Source: Candidatus Paraprevotella stercoravium (GTDB lineage: Bacteria > Bacteroidota > Bacteroidia > Bacteroidales > Bacteroidaceae). Taken from it: a DNA stretch of 64,000 nt. Position 1 is the first letter of the stretch; the number at the start of each line of letters is the position of its first letter. Where the stretch lies: positions 1 to 64,000 of the forward strand of contig CALUIU010000016.1 of the NCBI GenBank assembly GCA_944320795.1. Reading direction: 5' to 3'. This document shows, one piece after another, positions 17,581-26,690 of the stretch. A program made the position numbers and the translations under genes. The notes under the pieces were generated by a model, which was given only the letters and a program-made list of their open reading frames with translations, made no database searches and had not been told where the DNA came from.

Positions 17581-18018
17581 TCAGGCGTCTTCTTCGTCGT
17601 CCTGATCTTCATCATCATCCCAAAGATCCTCAAAATCACCAAAGAATTCGGGAGTGGTAAATTCCTCCAGGCTTCGGCGGTCTTTCTTGGTGGGGCGTCC
17701 GGTTCCGCGGGCACGGTCCACAAATCCGCTTATTTTGCTCATTTCCAGTATTTCGTACTGTTCCGGAGGAGTTACGTTCTCCAATATTTCGGGCACCAGT
17801 TTGGCACCGACTCTTTTTTCAATGGCCTGCTTGACCCGGAAAGAGAACGTGACGGGGCTTTTACGCACCTCGATCACATCACCTTCCTTGATCATGCGCG
17901 AAGGTTTGATCTGGCTTCCCTTAATGGACACCTGTCCCTTCTTGCAGGCAGCGGCAGCCATGGAGCGGGTTTTGAATATTCGTGCGGCCCACAGCCATTT
18001 GTCTATTCTCGCTTCCAT
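17581..18018 (-). CDS. S4-domain RNA-binding protein (Hsp15 family)
   Basis: This 145-residue protein starts with an S4 domain (about residues 2-60; RIDKWLWAARIFKTRS is the signature). A middle region follows, then a very acidic tail (DDDEDQDDEEDA). Hsp15 in E. coli rescues stalled 50S subunits carrying peptidyl-tRNA. The neighbour pth, 8 bases upstream, hydrolyses peptidyl-tRNA, so a shared ribosome-rescue role is a fair inference. It is the last gene of the rplY-pth-S4 run. It is shorter and more acidic at the C-terminus than pseudouridine synthases and has no catalytic domain. Confidence 0.88.
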   Translation of the reverse strand: MEARIDKWLWAARIFKTRSMAAAACKKGQVSIKGSQIKPSRMIKEGDVIEVRKSPVTFSFRVKQAIEKRVGAKLVPEILENVTPPEQYEILEMSKISGFVDRARGTGRPTKKDRRSLEEFTTPEFFGDFEDLWDDDEDQDDEEDA

Positions 18019-18026
18019 GCCGACAA

Positions 18027-18590
18027 CTATTTTTTGTTGAATTGGTTCATGGTGATATTGATTCCGGCCAGACAGAAACTCTTGATCATTTCTCCGGCCA
18101 GTTCAATACGTTCTTTCAGTTTTTCCTGTTCTTCGGGGCTGAATTTTCCCAAAACGAAGTCTACCTGACCTCCTTTAGGGAAATCATTGCCAATGCCGAA
18201 GCGCAAGCGCGGATAAGCCTGAGTGCCCAAGGTAGCGGCGATGTGCTTCAGACCGTTATGGCCGGCATCGCTTCCCGACGGTTTCATGCGCAGGGCTCCC
18301 AGTGGCAGAGCCAGATCATCAACGATAATCAGCGTTCTTTCCACCGGAATGTTCTCCTTGTTCATCCAGTAGCGTACGGCGTTTCCGCTCAGGTTCATAT
18401 AAGTAGAAGGCTTGAGCAGGATGAGCTGCTGTCCTTTAACCGACATGGATCCTACGAATCCGTAACGCTTATCCTCAAAAATGACATTGGACGCCTTAGC
18501 TAAGGCGTCCAATACACTGAATCCTATGTTGTGGCGCGTTCCATCGTACTCACTTCCGATGTTACCGAGCCCTACAATCAAGTATTTCAT
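18027..18590 (-). CDS. pth: Peptidyl-tRNA hydrolase
   Basis: Pth releases tRNA from prematurely dropped peptidyl-tRNA. The 187-residue sequence has all the known catalytic and binding residues: Asn10, His20 (TRHNIGF), Asn66 (TYMNLSG), Asp92 (VDDLALPLG) and Asn112 (GHNGLKH). It lies 18 bases downstream of rplY, the usual L25-Pth pairing in bacteria, and 8 bases upstream of the S4 gene, forming an operon driven from the rplY promoter. Confidence 0.97.
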   Translation of the reverse strand: MKYLIVGLGNIGSEYDGTRHNIGFSVLDALAKASNVIFEDKRYGFVGSMSVKGQQLILLKPSTYMNLSGNAVRYWMNKENIPVERTLIIVDDLALPLGALRMKPSGSDAGHNGLKHIAATLGTQAYPRLRFGIGNDFPKGGQVDFVLGKFSPEEQEKLKERIELAGEMIKSFCLAGINITMNQFNKK

Positions 18591-18608
18591 TCAGGGAATG
18601 TTTCAGGA

Positions 18609-19205
18609 TTACTTCTTCTGAGCGGCAGCAGCAGCCATAGCGCTACGAGTCATCTTAACCTGGCATACAACAACCTCTGGGCTGTTCATCAACTCCATAC
18701 CCTCGAAGTTCAACTCACCAACCTTGATAGTCTTACCCAGACCCAGGTGAGATACGTTGATAACCAGACGCTCTGGAATGTTAGTGTAAACAGCCTTAAC
18801 TTTCAGCTTACGTACGTTAGCAACCAGCTTACCACCGGACTTAACACCTTCTGCCAGACCTTCCAGCTTGATAGGTACTTCCATAACGATAGGCTTCTGA
18901 TCTGTGATTTCGTAGAAGTCAACGTGCATTACGTTGTCCTTTACAGGGTGGAACTGGATTTCCTTCAGGATAGCCTTGCACTCCTTGCCGTCGATGTTCA
19001 GGTTTACAGAGTAGATATCCGGACTGTAGATCAAGTTACGCAACTCGTCGTTAGTAGCTGTGAAAGACAGTGCCAATGGCTTTCCGTCCTCAGTCTTAGC
19101 CTCACCATACAAGTTACATGGAACTGCGTTTGCCTTACGAATCTCGCGAGCTGCCTTCTTACCCAGGTCAGTTCTTACGGTACCTTTTACGTTAATTTCT
19201 TTCAT
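18609..19205 (-). CDS. rplY: 50S ribosomal protein L25 (CTC family)
   Basis: The 198-residue long form of L25 binds 5S rRNA through its N-terminal domain (about 1-95; the MKEINVKGTVRTDLGKKAAR start is typical). A C-terminal TL5/CTC beta domain (about 96-185) ends in an alanine-rich tail (MAAAAAQKK). Codon use is visibly biased towards preferred codons, as expected for a highly expressed ribosomal gene. It opens the rplY-pth-S4 operon. Confidence 0.96.
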   Translation of the reverse strand: MKEINVKGTVRTDLGKKAAREIRKANAVPCNLYGEAKTEDGKPLALSFTATNDELRNLIYSPDIYSVNLNIDGKECKAILKEIQFHPVKDNVMHVDFYEITDQKPIVMEVPIKLEGLAEGVKSGGKLVANVRKLKVKAVYTNIPERLVINVSHLGLGKTIKVGELNFEGMELMNSPEVVVCQVKMTRSAMAAAAAQKK

Positions 19206-19295
19206 AATAAAATGTGTTACTCTAAATTAAGTGAATAATTTGCTTAATTCGCCATCACACGATGCAGCGCATCTGGTATGTGCTAAAAAGCGCGG

Positions 19296-19303
19296 CAAAA
19301 TTA
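19296..19303 (-). promoter_or_regulatory. Minus-7 box for rplY
   Basis: On the minus strand this reads TAATTTTG, matching TAnnTTTG, about 91 bases ahead of the rplY ATG. A TTGC at the expected upstream distance is a weak minus-33 candidate. Confidence 0.5.
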
Positions 19304-19418
19304 CAGATATTTTTTTGAACAGGCAATGTTTCCCTGTTTTTTTTGACAGTTTTTATTACTTTGTGTTTGCTTTACCCTGCCGAATAACGTTTGGCGAGAA
19401 AAACGGAAAGGGATTTGG

Positions 19419-19757
19419 CTAGAACTTAATGTCAAAATTCAGATCAGAATCAGTGGTGTCCTTATCTCTTTCTGCATATCCCTGTTCTTTCTGGATAAAA
19501 GAAATGGCGTCATGAAGTGCCTGTGAAAAGTTTTCAAAATCTTCTCGGTATAGAAAAATTTTATGTTTTTCGAAATTTACCTGCATTTCATCGCTGTTGC
19601 CTGAAATCACCTTTTTGCTTTCGGTGATAGCCAGAAACATTTCGTCTTTCCGGTTTTTCTTTACATCTATGTAATAAATGCGTTTTCCCGCTTTTACTGT
19701 TTGGGAGTATACGATTTCCTTTTCTGATTCAGCCTTGTTTTTTTTATTTTCCTCCAT
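19419..19757 (-). CDS. DUF3276 / PUR-alpha-like nucleic-acid-binding protein
   Basis: A 112-residue protein with a lysine/glutamate-rich N-terminus (about 1-15). One PUR-like repeat follows (about 18-90): EIVYSQTVKAGKRIYYIDVK, a basic KKNRKDEM turn, a beta hairpin and a C-terminal amphipathic helix. The bacterial family (PF11680), typified by Borrelia PUR-alpha, forms dimers that bind RNA or single-stranded DNA. It is common in Bacteroidota, where its targets are not established. It is a single gene, divergent from nusB. A CAATTTTG sequence at 19790-19797 (minus strand) is a one-mismatch minus-7 candidate. Confidence 0.8.
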   Translation of the reverse strand: MEENKKNKAESEKEIVYSQTVKAGKRIYYIDVKKNRKDEMFLAITESKKVISGNSDEMQVNFEKHKIFLYREDFENFSQALHDAISFIQKEQGYAERDKDTTDSDLNFDIKF

Positions 19758-19860
19758 AATCCAATCCCTTATATAGTTCTATTTGAGTTCAAAATTGCTG
19801 ATATTTTTTAAAACTTCCAAAAAAAAAGAGAGAAACATACGTTTTTTTCTGCATTTTCTC

Positions 19861-19868
19861 TAATTTTG
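19861..19868 (+). promoter_or_regulatory. Minus-7 box for nusB
   Basis: TAATTTTG, a perfect TAnnTTTG box 28 bases upstream of the nusB ATG at 19896. Confidence 0.5.
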
Positions 19869-19895
19869 TATTCCAATACTGAAACATATAATTCT

Positions 19896-20822
19896 ATGAT
19901 TAATAGAGAAATCATTCGTTTGAAGGTAGTTCAGATTGTTTATGCCTATTATCAGAATGGAGGCAAAAATGTAGATGTAGCTGAAAAAGAACTTTTTTTC
20001 AGTCTTTCCAAAGCCTACGATCTGTATAATTATCTGTTGCTGCTGATGGTAGAGATCAATCGCATTGCGATGCGAAGTGTAGAGACGGCCCAAAGTCGCT
20101 ATAACCGAACACATGAAGGTGAGAAGCCGAGTACCAAATTCGTGGATAACCGTTTCGCATTGCAGCTCGAGGCCAACGAACAGCTGAAGGCTTTTCAGGA
20201 GAACCAAAAGAAAAGCTGGGCGGATGAGGAAACTTTTGTCCGTTCTCTCTATAAGAAAATCACGGAAACAGAATATTATAAGGAATATATGGCTTCCGAA
20301 ACTTCTTCATATGCGGAAGACCGGGAACTATGGAGAAAAATCTACAAGAATATTATCTGCAATAGCGAGGAACTGGACAGCTTGCTGGAAGATATGAGCC
20401 TGTATTGGAATGATGACAAGTTTATTGTAGATACTTTTGTCTTGAAAACCATCAAACGTTTTGAGGAAGCAAACGGCGCGGAGCAGGAACTCCTTCCTGA
20501 GTTTAAGGATGATGAGGATAAGGAGTTTGCTCACAAACTGTTTCGGAGCACCTTGCTCAATGCCGAGTATTATCGCGGGCTGATTGCCGAGAATACCAAA
20601 AACTGGGAGTTTAAGCGTATTGCGCAGATGGATCTCGTTATTATGCAGATCGCTTTGGCCGAAATCCTGAGCTTCCCGAAGATTCCGTTGAGTGTTTCCA
20701 TAAACGAATATGTCAATGTGGCGAAGGTGTACAGTACACCAAAAAGCGGTGGCTATATTAATGGACTTTTGGATGCAATAGCCAAAAAACTGATAGCGCA
20801 GAAGAAACTGATTAATAAATAA
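19896..20822 (+). CDS. nusB: NusB family transcription antitermination factor (long Bacteroidota form)
   Basis: NusB with NusE (S10) binds boxA RNA and helps RNA polymerase read through rRNA operons. The 308-residue protein is about twice as long as E. coli NusB. The first part (about 1-160) is all-helical but divergent. The conserved NusB fold lies at the C-terminus (about 175-305), with WEFKRIAQMDLVIMQIALAEIL and the VSINEYVNVAKVYSTPKSGGYINGLLDAI block that marks the family. I chose the ATG at 19896 (MINREIIRLKVVQ) rather than 19866. It heads a run with yajC, ybbR and coaE. Confidence 0.9.
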   Translation: MINREIIRLKVVQIVYAYYQNGGKNVDVAEKELFFSLSKAYDLYNYLLLLMVEINRIAMRSVETAQSRYNRTHEGEKPSTKFVDNRFALQLEANEQLKAFQENQKKSWADEETFVRSLYKKITETEYYKEYMASETSSYAEDRELWRKIYKNIICNSEELDSLLEDMSLYWNDDKFIVDTFVLKTIKRFEEANGAEQELLPEFKDDEDKEFAHKLFRSTLLNAEYYRGLIAENTKNWEFKRIAQMDLVIMQIALAEILSFPKIPLSVSINEYVNVAKVYSTPKSGGYINGLLDAIAKKLIAQKKLINK

Positions 20823-20844
20823 AACTTTTAAAAAAACTATACCC

Positions 20845-21162
20845 ATGAATTTAATGACAATCGTGCTGAATGCACAAGGTGGCGGCTATGAGATGTTGAT
20901 TATGATGGTGGTTATTTTTGCCATTATGTATTTCTTTATGATCCGTCCGCAGCAAAAAAAACAGAAGGAAATTCAGAAATTCAGAAATAGTCTTGCCGTA
21001 GGCCAGGATATTGTTACTGCCGGTGGTATTTATGGTAAGATTAAAGAAGTGAACGATGCTGACAATACAGTTATGGTAGAAATTGCTTCCGGCGTGAAAA
21101 TCAAAGTGAGCAAGAATTCTGTGTATGCCAATATCGAAGCCACTGTACCGGGTGGTAAATAA
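20845..21162 (+). CDS. yajC: Preprotein translocase subunit YajC
   Basis: A small inner-membrane partner of SecDF and SecYEG. The 105-residue protein has one membrane helix (about 15-32, MLIMMVVIFAIMYFFMI) followed by the conserved RPQQKKQKE turn. The cytoplasmic domain has the family GQDIVTAGGIYGKIKEV segment near 51-67. It lies 22 bases after nusB and 2 bases before the ybbR-like gene. The secD/secF genes are not in the window. Confidence 0.95.
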   Translation: MNLMTIVLNAQGGGYEMLIMMVVIFAIMYFFMIRPQQKKQKEIQKFRNSLAVGQDIVTAGGIYGKIKEVNDADNTVMVEIASGVKIKVSKNSVYANIEATVPGGK

Positions 21163-21164
21163 GA

Positions 21165-22166
21165 ATGAACAGAGTTTCTAGAAAAAAAAGATATATAGCA
21201 AAGGTCAAGGACTTCCTGTTAGGCAGAAAAAATAGGGAGTTCTTGATCTTTCTGTTTTTTTTCGCCCTGTCGGCGGTGTTCTGGCTGCTTCAGACATTGA
21301 ATGAAACATTTGAAGCGGAGGTTGTAGTGCCTTTGAAACTGGAAAATGTGCCCGGCAATTTGATCATTACGTCCGATATTCCTGATGAATTGCGTGTCAC
21401 GGTACAGGATAAGGGTAGTATTCTGATGAAATACCTGTATGGCCAGCCTTTTGTACCGGTGACTGTTGATTATAAGAATTATGAGTTTTCGGGAATGGCA
21501 GGACGTGTGCAGGTTCAGGATGCCGATGTGCGGCGTGCGGTAACGGCTCAGCTTTTTTCGTCTACAAGGATTCTAGGTATTAAACCCGATACTTTGGAAT
21601 TTTTCTATAATCGGGGACTGAAGAAAAAGGTGCCGGTTAGAATTGATGGTGTCGTGGAGCCTGCACAGCAATATTATTTGCGTCATGTGGTGGCAAAACC
21701 CGATTCTGTTGTGGTATTCGCTCCGGCGTCGATTTTGGATACTCTTCAGGCGGCCTATACGCAAAGCTTTTATCAGACAGGCTTGATAGAAAGTAAAAAA
21801 CTGAATATTCCTGTGCGGAAAATACGGGGTGCAAAATTTATACCTGATCATCTGGAAGTGCAGATAGATGTGGATATTTATACAGAGAAAACAGTAGAAG
21901 TTCCCATTGTGGGAGTTAATTTCCCGGCAGATAAGGACTTGCGCACTTTCCCGTCAAAAGTAAGCGTTACCTTTAAGGTTGGTACCAAAAGCTATAAGTC
22001 GATTACAGCCGATGACTTTGTACTGGTCGTGTCTTATGAGGAACTTTTGGCCAATGAATCCTCTAAAATATCCTTGCATCTGAAGAGTATTCCTGAGGGG
22101 GTTTCTTCTGTACGTATTCATCCGTCGGAAGTGGAATATTTGTTGGAACAAACTGGTGAGGAGTGA
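21165..22166 (+). CDS. YbbR-domain membrane-anchored protein
   Basis: A 333-residue protein with an N-terminal membrane anchor (about 20-42, LIFLFFFALSAVFWLLQ) and an extracytoplasmic part built of several divergent YbbR-like beta repeats. YbbR domains in Firmicutes (CdaR) regulate a diadenylate cyclase. In Bacteroidota the gene usually sits, as here, between yajC and coaE, and no cyclase gene is adjacent, so that role is only a possibility. Its stop codon overlaps the possible GTG start of coaE. Confidence 0.8.
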   Translation: MNRVSRKKRYIAKVKDFLLGRKNREFLIFLFFFALSAVFWLLQTLNETFEAEVVVPLKLENVPGNLIITSDIPDELRVTVQDKGSILMKYLYGQPFVPVTVDYKNYEFSGMAGRVQVQDADVRRAVTAQLFSSTRILGIKPDTLEFFYNRGLKKKVPVRIDGVVEPAQQYYLRHVVAKPDSVVVFAPASILDTLQAAYTQSFYQTGLIESKKLNIPVRKIRGAKFIPDHLEVQIDVDIYTEKTVEVPIVGVNFPADKDLRTFPSKVSVTFKVGTKSYKSITADDFVLVVSYEELLANESSKISLHLKSIPEGVSSVRIHPSEVEYLLEQTGEE

Positions 22167-22168
22167 TT

Positions 22169-22759
22169 ATGCTGAAAATAGGAGTGACCGGAGGTATCGG
22201 TAGCGGTAAGACTTACGTGTGCCGGATTCTTGAGGAGATGGGCTTGGCTGTATATGATTGTGATCGGGAGGCCAAACGGATTATGGAGCATGTTCCGGAA
22301 GTTGTAGGCGGACTGAAAGGCTTGTTAGGAGAGCAAGCTTATCTTTCGGATGGTTCATTGAATAAACCATTGATGGCTTCTTATCTTTTTGCCAGCTCAG
22401 AGCATGCCGCTGATGTTTCTGCGGTAGTGCATCCGGCCGTCGGTCGTGATTTCCTGGATTTTGTCGAGAAGCAAAAAGGATGCCGTGCTTGTGTCATGGA
22501 GTCTGCGATTCTGGTAGAGTCGGGGCTTTCGCCACTGGTGGACAGAATGGTGCGTGTCGAGGCTTCTTTGGAAACACGGATTCAGAGAGTGAAACAACGT
22601 GACGGATGGGAAGAAGAGGAAATTCGCCGACGTATTTCCCGTCAGATGAGTGATGAAGAAGCGCATGCCTTTTCTTACGACTACATAATATTAAATGATG
22701 AGGGGGCGGATTTGAAGGCGCAATTGCATAAAATGCTGAGAGAGTTTAAGCTTTTTTAG
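22169..22759 (+). CDS. coaE: Dephospho-CoA kinase
   Basis: CoaE phosphorylates dephospho-CoA, the last step of coenzyme A synthesis. The P-loop GGIGSGKT lies near residues 8-15, and the RVKQRDGW lid segment and DYIILNDEG end block are present; 196 residues is the normal size. A GTG at 22163 is also in frame and overlaps the upstream stop. I prefer the ATG at 22169 because it is preceded by a good GAGGAG ribosome-binding site (22158-22163) and gives the conserved N-terminus MLKIGVTGG. Confidence 0.94.
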   Translation: MLKIGVTGGIGSGKTYVCRILEEMGLAVYDCDREAKRIMEHVPEVVGGLKGLLGEQAYLSDGSLNKPLMASYLFASSEHAADVSAVVHPAVGRDFLDFVEKQKGCRACVMESAILVESGLSPLVDRMVRVEASLETRIQRVKQRDGWEEEEIRRRISRQMSDEEAHAFSYDYIILNDEGADLKAQLHKMLREFKLF

Positions 22760-22768
22760 TGTTCATGT

Positions 22769-22800
22769 TTTGAGATTATTCGTTTGTTGTTTTAACTTTG
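22769..22800 (+). promoter_or_regulatory. Promoter of the DUF5606 gene
   Basis: TTTG (22769-22772), exactly 20 bases, then TAACTTTG (22793-22800): a full match to the Bacteroidota consensus, 33 bases before the ATG. Confidence 0.75.
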
Positions 22801-22832
22801 TCTCAAATTAATAATTAATTTAGTGAAAAAAT

Positions 22833-23240
22833 ATGTTACAGACAGTTTTGGCAATTGCCGGCAAACCAGGTTTGTATAGACTGGTTTCTCGTGGAAATAA
22901 AAACTTGATTGTAGAATCTTTGGATGCAGCCAAGAAACGTATGCCTATTTTTGGAGCAGACAAAGTGATTTCTCTGGCAGATATTGCCATGTATACAGAT
23001 AACGGTGAAGTGCCTTTGGCTGAAGTATTGCAGAAGGTTTCAGATAAAGAAGGTGCAAAAGAGGCTTCTTTGAATCCTAAGAAAGCAAGCAATGAGGAAC
23101 TCCAGAATTATTTTGCGGAAATCTTGCCGGATTATGACCGTGAACGCGTTTATATGACGGATATCAAGAAGCTGCTTACCTGGTATAATTTGCTGGTAAA
23201 TGCCGGAATTACAGTTTTTGTGGAAAAGGAACAGGAATAA
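22833..23240 (+). CDS. DUF5606 family protein
   Basis: A 135-residue soluble protein with no signal peptide or membrane helix. The N-terminal 60 residues (VLAIAGKPGLYRLVSRG, then LADIAMYTDNGEVPL) are the conserved part of this Bacteroidota-restricted family. The C-terminal half has a repeated short helix pattern ending in a hydrophobic KKLLTWYNLLVNAG segment. Function is unknown; the fold may bind RNA or protein, but nothing in the sequence proves it. It is a single transcription unit with its own consensus promoter and a strong terminator. Confidence 0.8.
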   Translation: MLQTVLAIAGKPGLYRLVSRGNKNLIVESLDAAKKRMPIFGADKVISLADIAMYTDNGEVPLAEVLQKVSDKEGAKEASLNPKKASNEELQNYFAEILPDYDRERVYMTDIKKLLTWYNLLVNAGITVFVEKEQE

Positions 23241-23262
23241 AGTATTCTATCAAAATGTCATA

Positions 23263-23312
23263 AGAAACGGGAATATGAACCTCTTCATATTCCCGTTTCT
23301 TTTATTTTTTTT
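23263..23312 (+). terminator. Terminator after the DUF5606 gene
   Basis: Stem of about 17 bp (AGAAACGGGAATATGAA from 23263 with its complement from 23284), a 4-base loop, then TTTATTTTTTTT. The rest of the gap to lpxD (23313-23457) shows only a one-mismatch box, GATATTTG at 23421-23428. Confidence 0.85.
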
Positions 23313-23457
23313 CGCCTTATCACCCTTTTTATTGCATTTATTTATTTGGAATGTTTCATAAAACTTTATTTCATTTTGATTTTGTGGTCTAAAAAAGATG
23401 GTTCTTATGATTTTTTTTACGATATTTGCAGAATATCATGGACAATATAGATGAAAT

Positions 23458-24507
23458 ATGGAATTTTCAGCAAAACAAATAGCAGCATTGATACAGGGGG
23501 AGGTTGAAGGAAATCCGGATACCGTGATCCATACGTTTGCCAAAATAGAGGAAGGCGTTCCTGGAGCCATTTCATTCCTTTCTAATCCGAAGTATGAACA
23601 TTATATATACGAAACTCAGTCAAGTATTGTACTCGTTAATAAAGATCTTGTTTTGCAGAAGCCGGTTCGCGCGACTTTGATCCGGGTGCCTGATGCTTAT
23701 GATGCGGTGGCACGTCTGCTGACATTGTATGAAAGTACGAAAGCGCAGAAGACCGGAATTTCCGAATTGGCCTATATTGCGCCTACGGCAAAAGTGGGTG
23801 AAGGATGCTATGTAGGGCCATATGCTTATATCGGTGAGCACGTAGTAATCGGAGACCATACTCAGATTTATCCCAATACGACAATTATGGATGATGTACA
23901 GGTAGGTGAATGCTGTAAGATTTATCCAAACGTATCGGTATATCAGGGTTGTAAAATCGGTAATCGGGTAATTTTGCACTCGGGCTGTGTGATCGGTGCC
24001 GATGGCTTTGGTTTCGCGCCAGTAGGTGAAGGGTATGAAAAAATCCCTCAGATAGGTATCGTTACCATAGAAGATGATGTCGAAGTAGGTGCCAATACAT
24101 GTGTCGACCGTTCGACCATGGGATCTACTTATTTAAGAAAAGGTGTGAAACTGGATAATCTGGTCCAGATAGCTCACAATGTTGAAGTGGGGGAAAATAC
24201 GGTAATGTCCGCGCAAGTCGGAGTTGCCGGTTCTACCAAAATCGGTTCATGGTGTATGTTCGGCGGGCAGGTTGGTATTGCCGGACATGCGGTAATCGGT
24301 GATCGGGTGATGTCTGGAGCGCAGGCCGGTATTGCGGGAAGTATCCGAAAAGGGCACATTACCGTGCAGGGAACTCCGGCAATAGAGGCTAAGAATTTTG
24401 CTCGCTCCAGTGTGGTTTATAAGAAACTTCCCGAAGTATACGCTACCGTGAATCAACTGCAGAAAGAAATAGAAGAGTTAAAACAATTACTAAAAAAGGA
24501 TAAGTAA
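23458..24507 (+). CDS. lpxD: UDP-3-O-acylglucosamine N-acyltransferase
   Basis: LpxD adds the second hydroxyacyl chain (N-linked) in lipid A synthesis in the cytosol. The 349-residue protein has the N-terminal uridine-binding domain (about 1-100), a left-handed beta helix of hexapeptide repeats (about 105-310) and a C-terminal coiled coil (about 320-345, [16 protein letters not shown]). The GADGFGFAP motif near 181-189 is characteristic. It is first in a tight lpx cluster, 5 bases from lpxC/fabZ. Confidence 0.95.
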   Translation: MEFSAKQIAALIQGEVEGNPDTVIHTFAKIEEGVPGAISFLSNPKYEHYIYETQSSIVLVNKDLVLQKPVRATLIRVPDAYDAVARLLTLYESTKAQKTGISELAYIAPTAKVGEGCYVGPYAYIGEHVVIGDHTQIYPNTTIMDDVQVGECCKIYPNVSVYQGCKIGNRVILHSGCVIGADGFGFAPVGEGYEKIPQIGIVTIEDDVEVGANTCVDRSTMGSTYLRKGVKLDNLVQIAHNVEVGENTVMSAQVGVAGSTKIGSWCMFGGQVGIAGHAVIGDRVMSGAQAGIAGSIRKGHITVQGTPAIEAKNFARSSVVYKKLPEVYATVNQLQKEIEELKQLLKKDK

Positions 24508-24512
24508 TCATC

Positions 24513-25898
24513 ATGCTAAAACAGAATACATTAAAAGGCAGCTTCTCGCTTTGTGGTAAAGGCTTGCATACCGGACTTAATCTGACGGTAACTTTTAATC
24601 CGGCTCCTGAAAACCACGGATATAAAATTCAGCGAATTGATTTGCCGGGTATGCCGGTTGTCGATGCCGTAGCCGAGAATGTTACGGAAACAACACGCGG
24701 TACCGTTTTGGCAAAGGGAGAAGTGAAATGCAGTACGGTGGAACATGCGCTGGCTGCTCTGTACGCTTTGGGAGTAGACAACTGCTTGATTCAGGTCAAC
24801 GGTCCGGAAATGCCTATTCTGGATGGTAGCGCAGAACTTTATGTAGAGCAGATTAAACGTATGGGCCTGGCTGAACAGAACGCTCCAAAGGATTATTATG
24901 TAATCAAGAAAAAACTGGAAGTGCGCGATGAAAAAAGCGGTTCGTGCATTACGATTTTACCAGATGAGGAATTCAGCATTACAACCATGATTTCCTTTGA
25001 TTCGAAAGTGCTGAACAGCCAGTTTGCTACATTGGATAATATGGCAAATTTCGAAAAGGAAATTGCGCCAAGCCGTACCTTTGTTTTTGTCCGTGAAATC
25101 GAGCAGTTGATGCAGGTGGGCTTGATTAAAGGAGGTGATCTGGATAATGCTATTGTAATCTATGAGAACGAAACCACACAGGAAGCGTTGGACAAACTGG
25201 CCGACGCTATTGGAGTGGCTCATCACGATGCGCGCGTCAAGGGATATCTGAACCATAAGCCTTTGGTTTGGGAAAATGAGCCGGCGCGTCATAAATTGCT
25301 GGATATTATAGGTGATATGGCCTTGATCGGAAAACCGATTAAGGGACGGATTATCGCAACGCGTCCAGGACATACTATCAATAATAAATTTGCCCGTTTG
25401 ATGCGCAAGGAGATTCGTGCGCATGAGATTCAGGCGCCGGTCTTTGACTGTAATGAGGAACCGATCATGGATGTGAACCGTATCCGTGAACTTTTACCTC
25501 ATCGCTATCCGATGCAGCTGGTCGATAAAGTGGTGTCTTTAGGTCCTACAAGCATCGTGGCCGTGAAGAATGTGACAGCCAATGAACCGTTCTTCCAGGG
25601 ACATTTCCCTCAGGAACCTGTGATGCCGGGCGTGCTTCAAATTGAGGCTATGGCTCAGGCCGGAGGATTGTTGGTGCTGAACTCTGTGGAAGAACCGGAA
25701 CGTTGGAGTACTTACTTCTTACGCATAGATCAGGTGAAATTCCGCCAAAAAGTGGTTCCGGGAGATACATTGGTCTTTAAGGTAGAATTGCTGGCGCCTT
25801 TGCGTCACGGCATATCTTCCATGCACGGATATGTATTCGTAGGTGAAAAAGTGGTTTCAGAGGCTACGTTTACTGCACAAATCGTAAAAAACAAATAA
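24513..25898 (+). CDS. lpxC/fabZ: Bifunctional UDP-3-O-acyl-GlcNAc deacetylase / 3-hydroxyacyl-ACP dehydratase
   Basis: One 461-residue chain joins two enzymes. LpxC (about 1-305) is the zinc deacetylase and committed step of lipid A synthesis, with zinc ligands His78 (VEHAL), His260 and Asp264 (RHKLLD) and catalytic His287 (RPGHT). FabZ (about 315-461) dehydrates 3-hydroxyacyl-ACP for fatty acid elongation, with catalytic His364 (GHFPQ) and Glu378 (QIEAMAQ). The fusion is an established trait of Bacteroidota and related phyla and pairs two enzymes competing for 3-hydroxyacyl-ACP. It is flanked by lpxD and lpxA, 5 and 6 bases away. Confidence 0.97.
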   Translation: MLKQNTLKGSFSLCGKGLHTGLNLTVTFNPAPENHGYKIQRIDLPGMPVVDAVAENVTETTRGTVLAKGEVKCSTVEHALAALYALGVDNCLIQVNGPEMPILDGSAELYVEQIKRMGLAEQNAPKDYYVIKKKLEVRDEKSGSCITILPDEEFSITTMISFDSKVLNSQFATLDNMANFEKEIAPSRTFVFVREIEQLMQVGLIKGGDLDNAIVIYENETTQEALDKLADAIGVAHHDARVKGYLNHKPLVWENEPARHKLLDIIGDMALIGKPIKGRIIATRPGHTINNKFARLMRKEIRAHEIQAPVFDCNEEPIMDVNRIRELLPHRYPMQLVDKVVSLGPTSIVAVKNVTANEPFFQGHFPQEPVMPGVLQIEAMAQAGGLLVLNSVEEPERWSTYFLRIDQVKFRQKVVPGDTLVFKVELLAPLRHGISSMHGYVFVGEKVVSEATFTAQIVKNK

Positions 25899-25904
25899 CA
25901 ATAT

Positions 25905-26678
25905 ATGAGTAAGATCAGTCCGTTAGCGTATATTGATCCCGAAGCTATCATTGGGGAGAACTGTGAGATTGGCCCTTTCTGTTTTATTGATAAGAATGTG
26001 GTGATTGGAGACAATAATGTCTTGATGAACAGTGTGACGGTGCTGTATGGCGCACGTATCGGTTCCGGAAATGTTTTCTTTCCCGGAGCTGTAATCAGTG
26101 CCATTCCGCAGGACCTGAAATTTCATGGAGAGGATACGGTTGCCGAAATCGGTGACAATAATAAGATACGTGAGAATGTAACGATAAACCGAGGCACGGA
26201 TGCAAAAGGAAAGACTGTTGTCGGAAGCGGAAACCTGCTGATGGAAGGGGTGCATGTGGCTCACGACGCTATCGTCGGAAATAATTGTATTATAGGAAAC
26301 AGTACGAAGCTGGCTGGAGAAACTGTTATTGATGATCAGGCTATTATCAGTGCCGGAGTCTTGATGCATCAGTTTTGCCGAGTGGGTAGCTTGGCTATGG
26401 TTGGTGGCGGTACCCGGTTCAGTCAGAATGTTCCTCCGTTTACAACCTGTGCCCGTGAACCGGCAGCCTATTGTGGCCTGAATGTGATTGGTTTGAGACG
26501 GCATGGATACTCTAATGAAACGATAGATTTGATTCATAATGCATACCGCCTGATTTATCAGAGTAATCTGCAGTTGAAGGATGCTTTGGATCGGATACGT
26601 GAGGAATTGCCGCAAACTGATGAAATTCGTTATATCGTAGAGTTTGTCGAGAACTCAAAAAAAGGATTTGTTCACTAA
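25905..26678 (+). CDS. lpxA: UDP-N-acetylglucosamine acyltransferase
   Basis: LpxA transfers 3-hydroxyacyl from ACP to the 3-OH of UDP-GlcNAc, the first lipid A step. The 257-residue protein is a left-handed beta helix of hexapeptide repeats (about 1-190), with catalytic His120 in HVAHDAIVGN, and a C-terminal helical domain. It follows lpxC/fabZ in the same operon and is 12 bases before the PF07929-like gene. Confidence 0.97.
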   Translation: MSKISPLAYIDPEAIIGENCEIGPFCFIDKNVVIGDNNVLMNSVTVLYGARIGSGNVFFPGAVISAIPQDLKFHGEDTVAEIGDNNKIRENVTINRGTDAKGKTVVGSGNLLMEGVHVAHDAIVGNNCIIGNSTKLAGETVIDDQAIISAGVLMHQFCRVGSLAMVGGGTRFSQNVPPFTTCAREPAAYCGLNVIGLRRHGYSNETIDLIHNAYRLIYQSNLQLKDALDRIREELPQTDEIRYIVEFVENSKKGFVH

Positions 26679-26690
26679 ACTGATTCGTTT

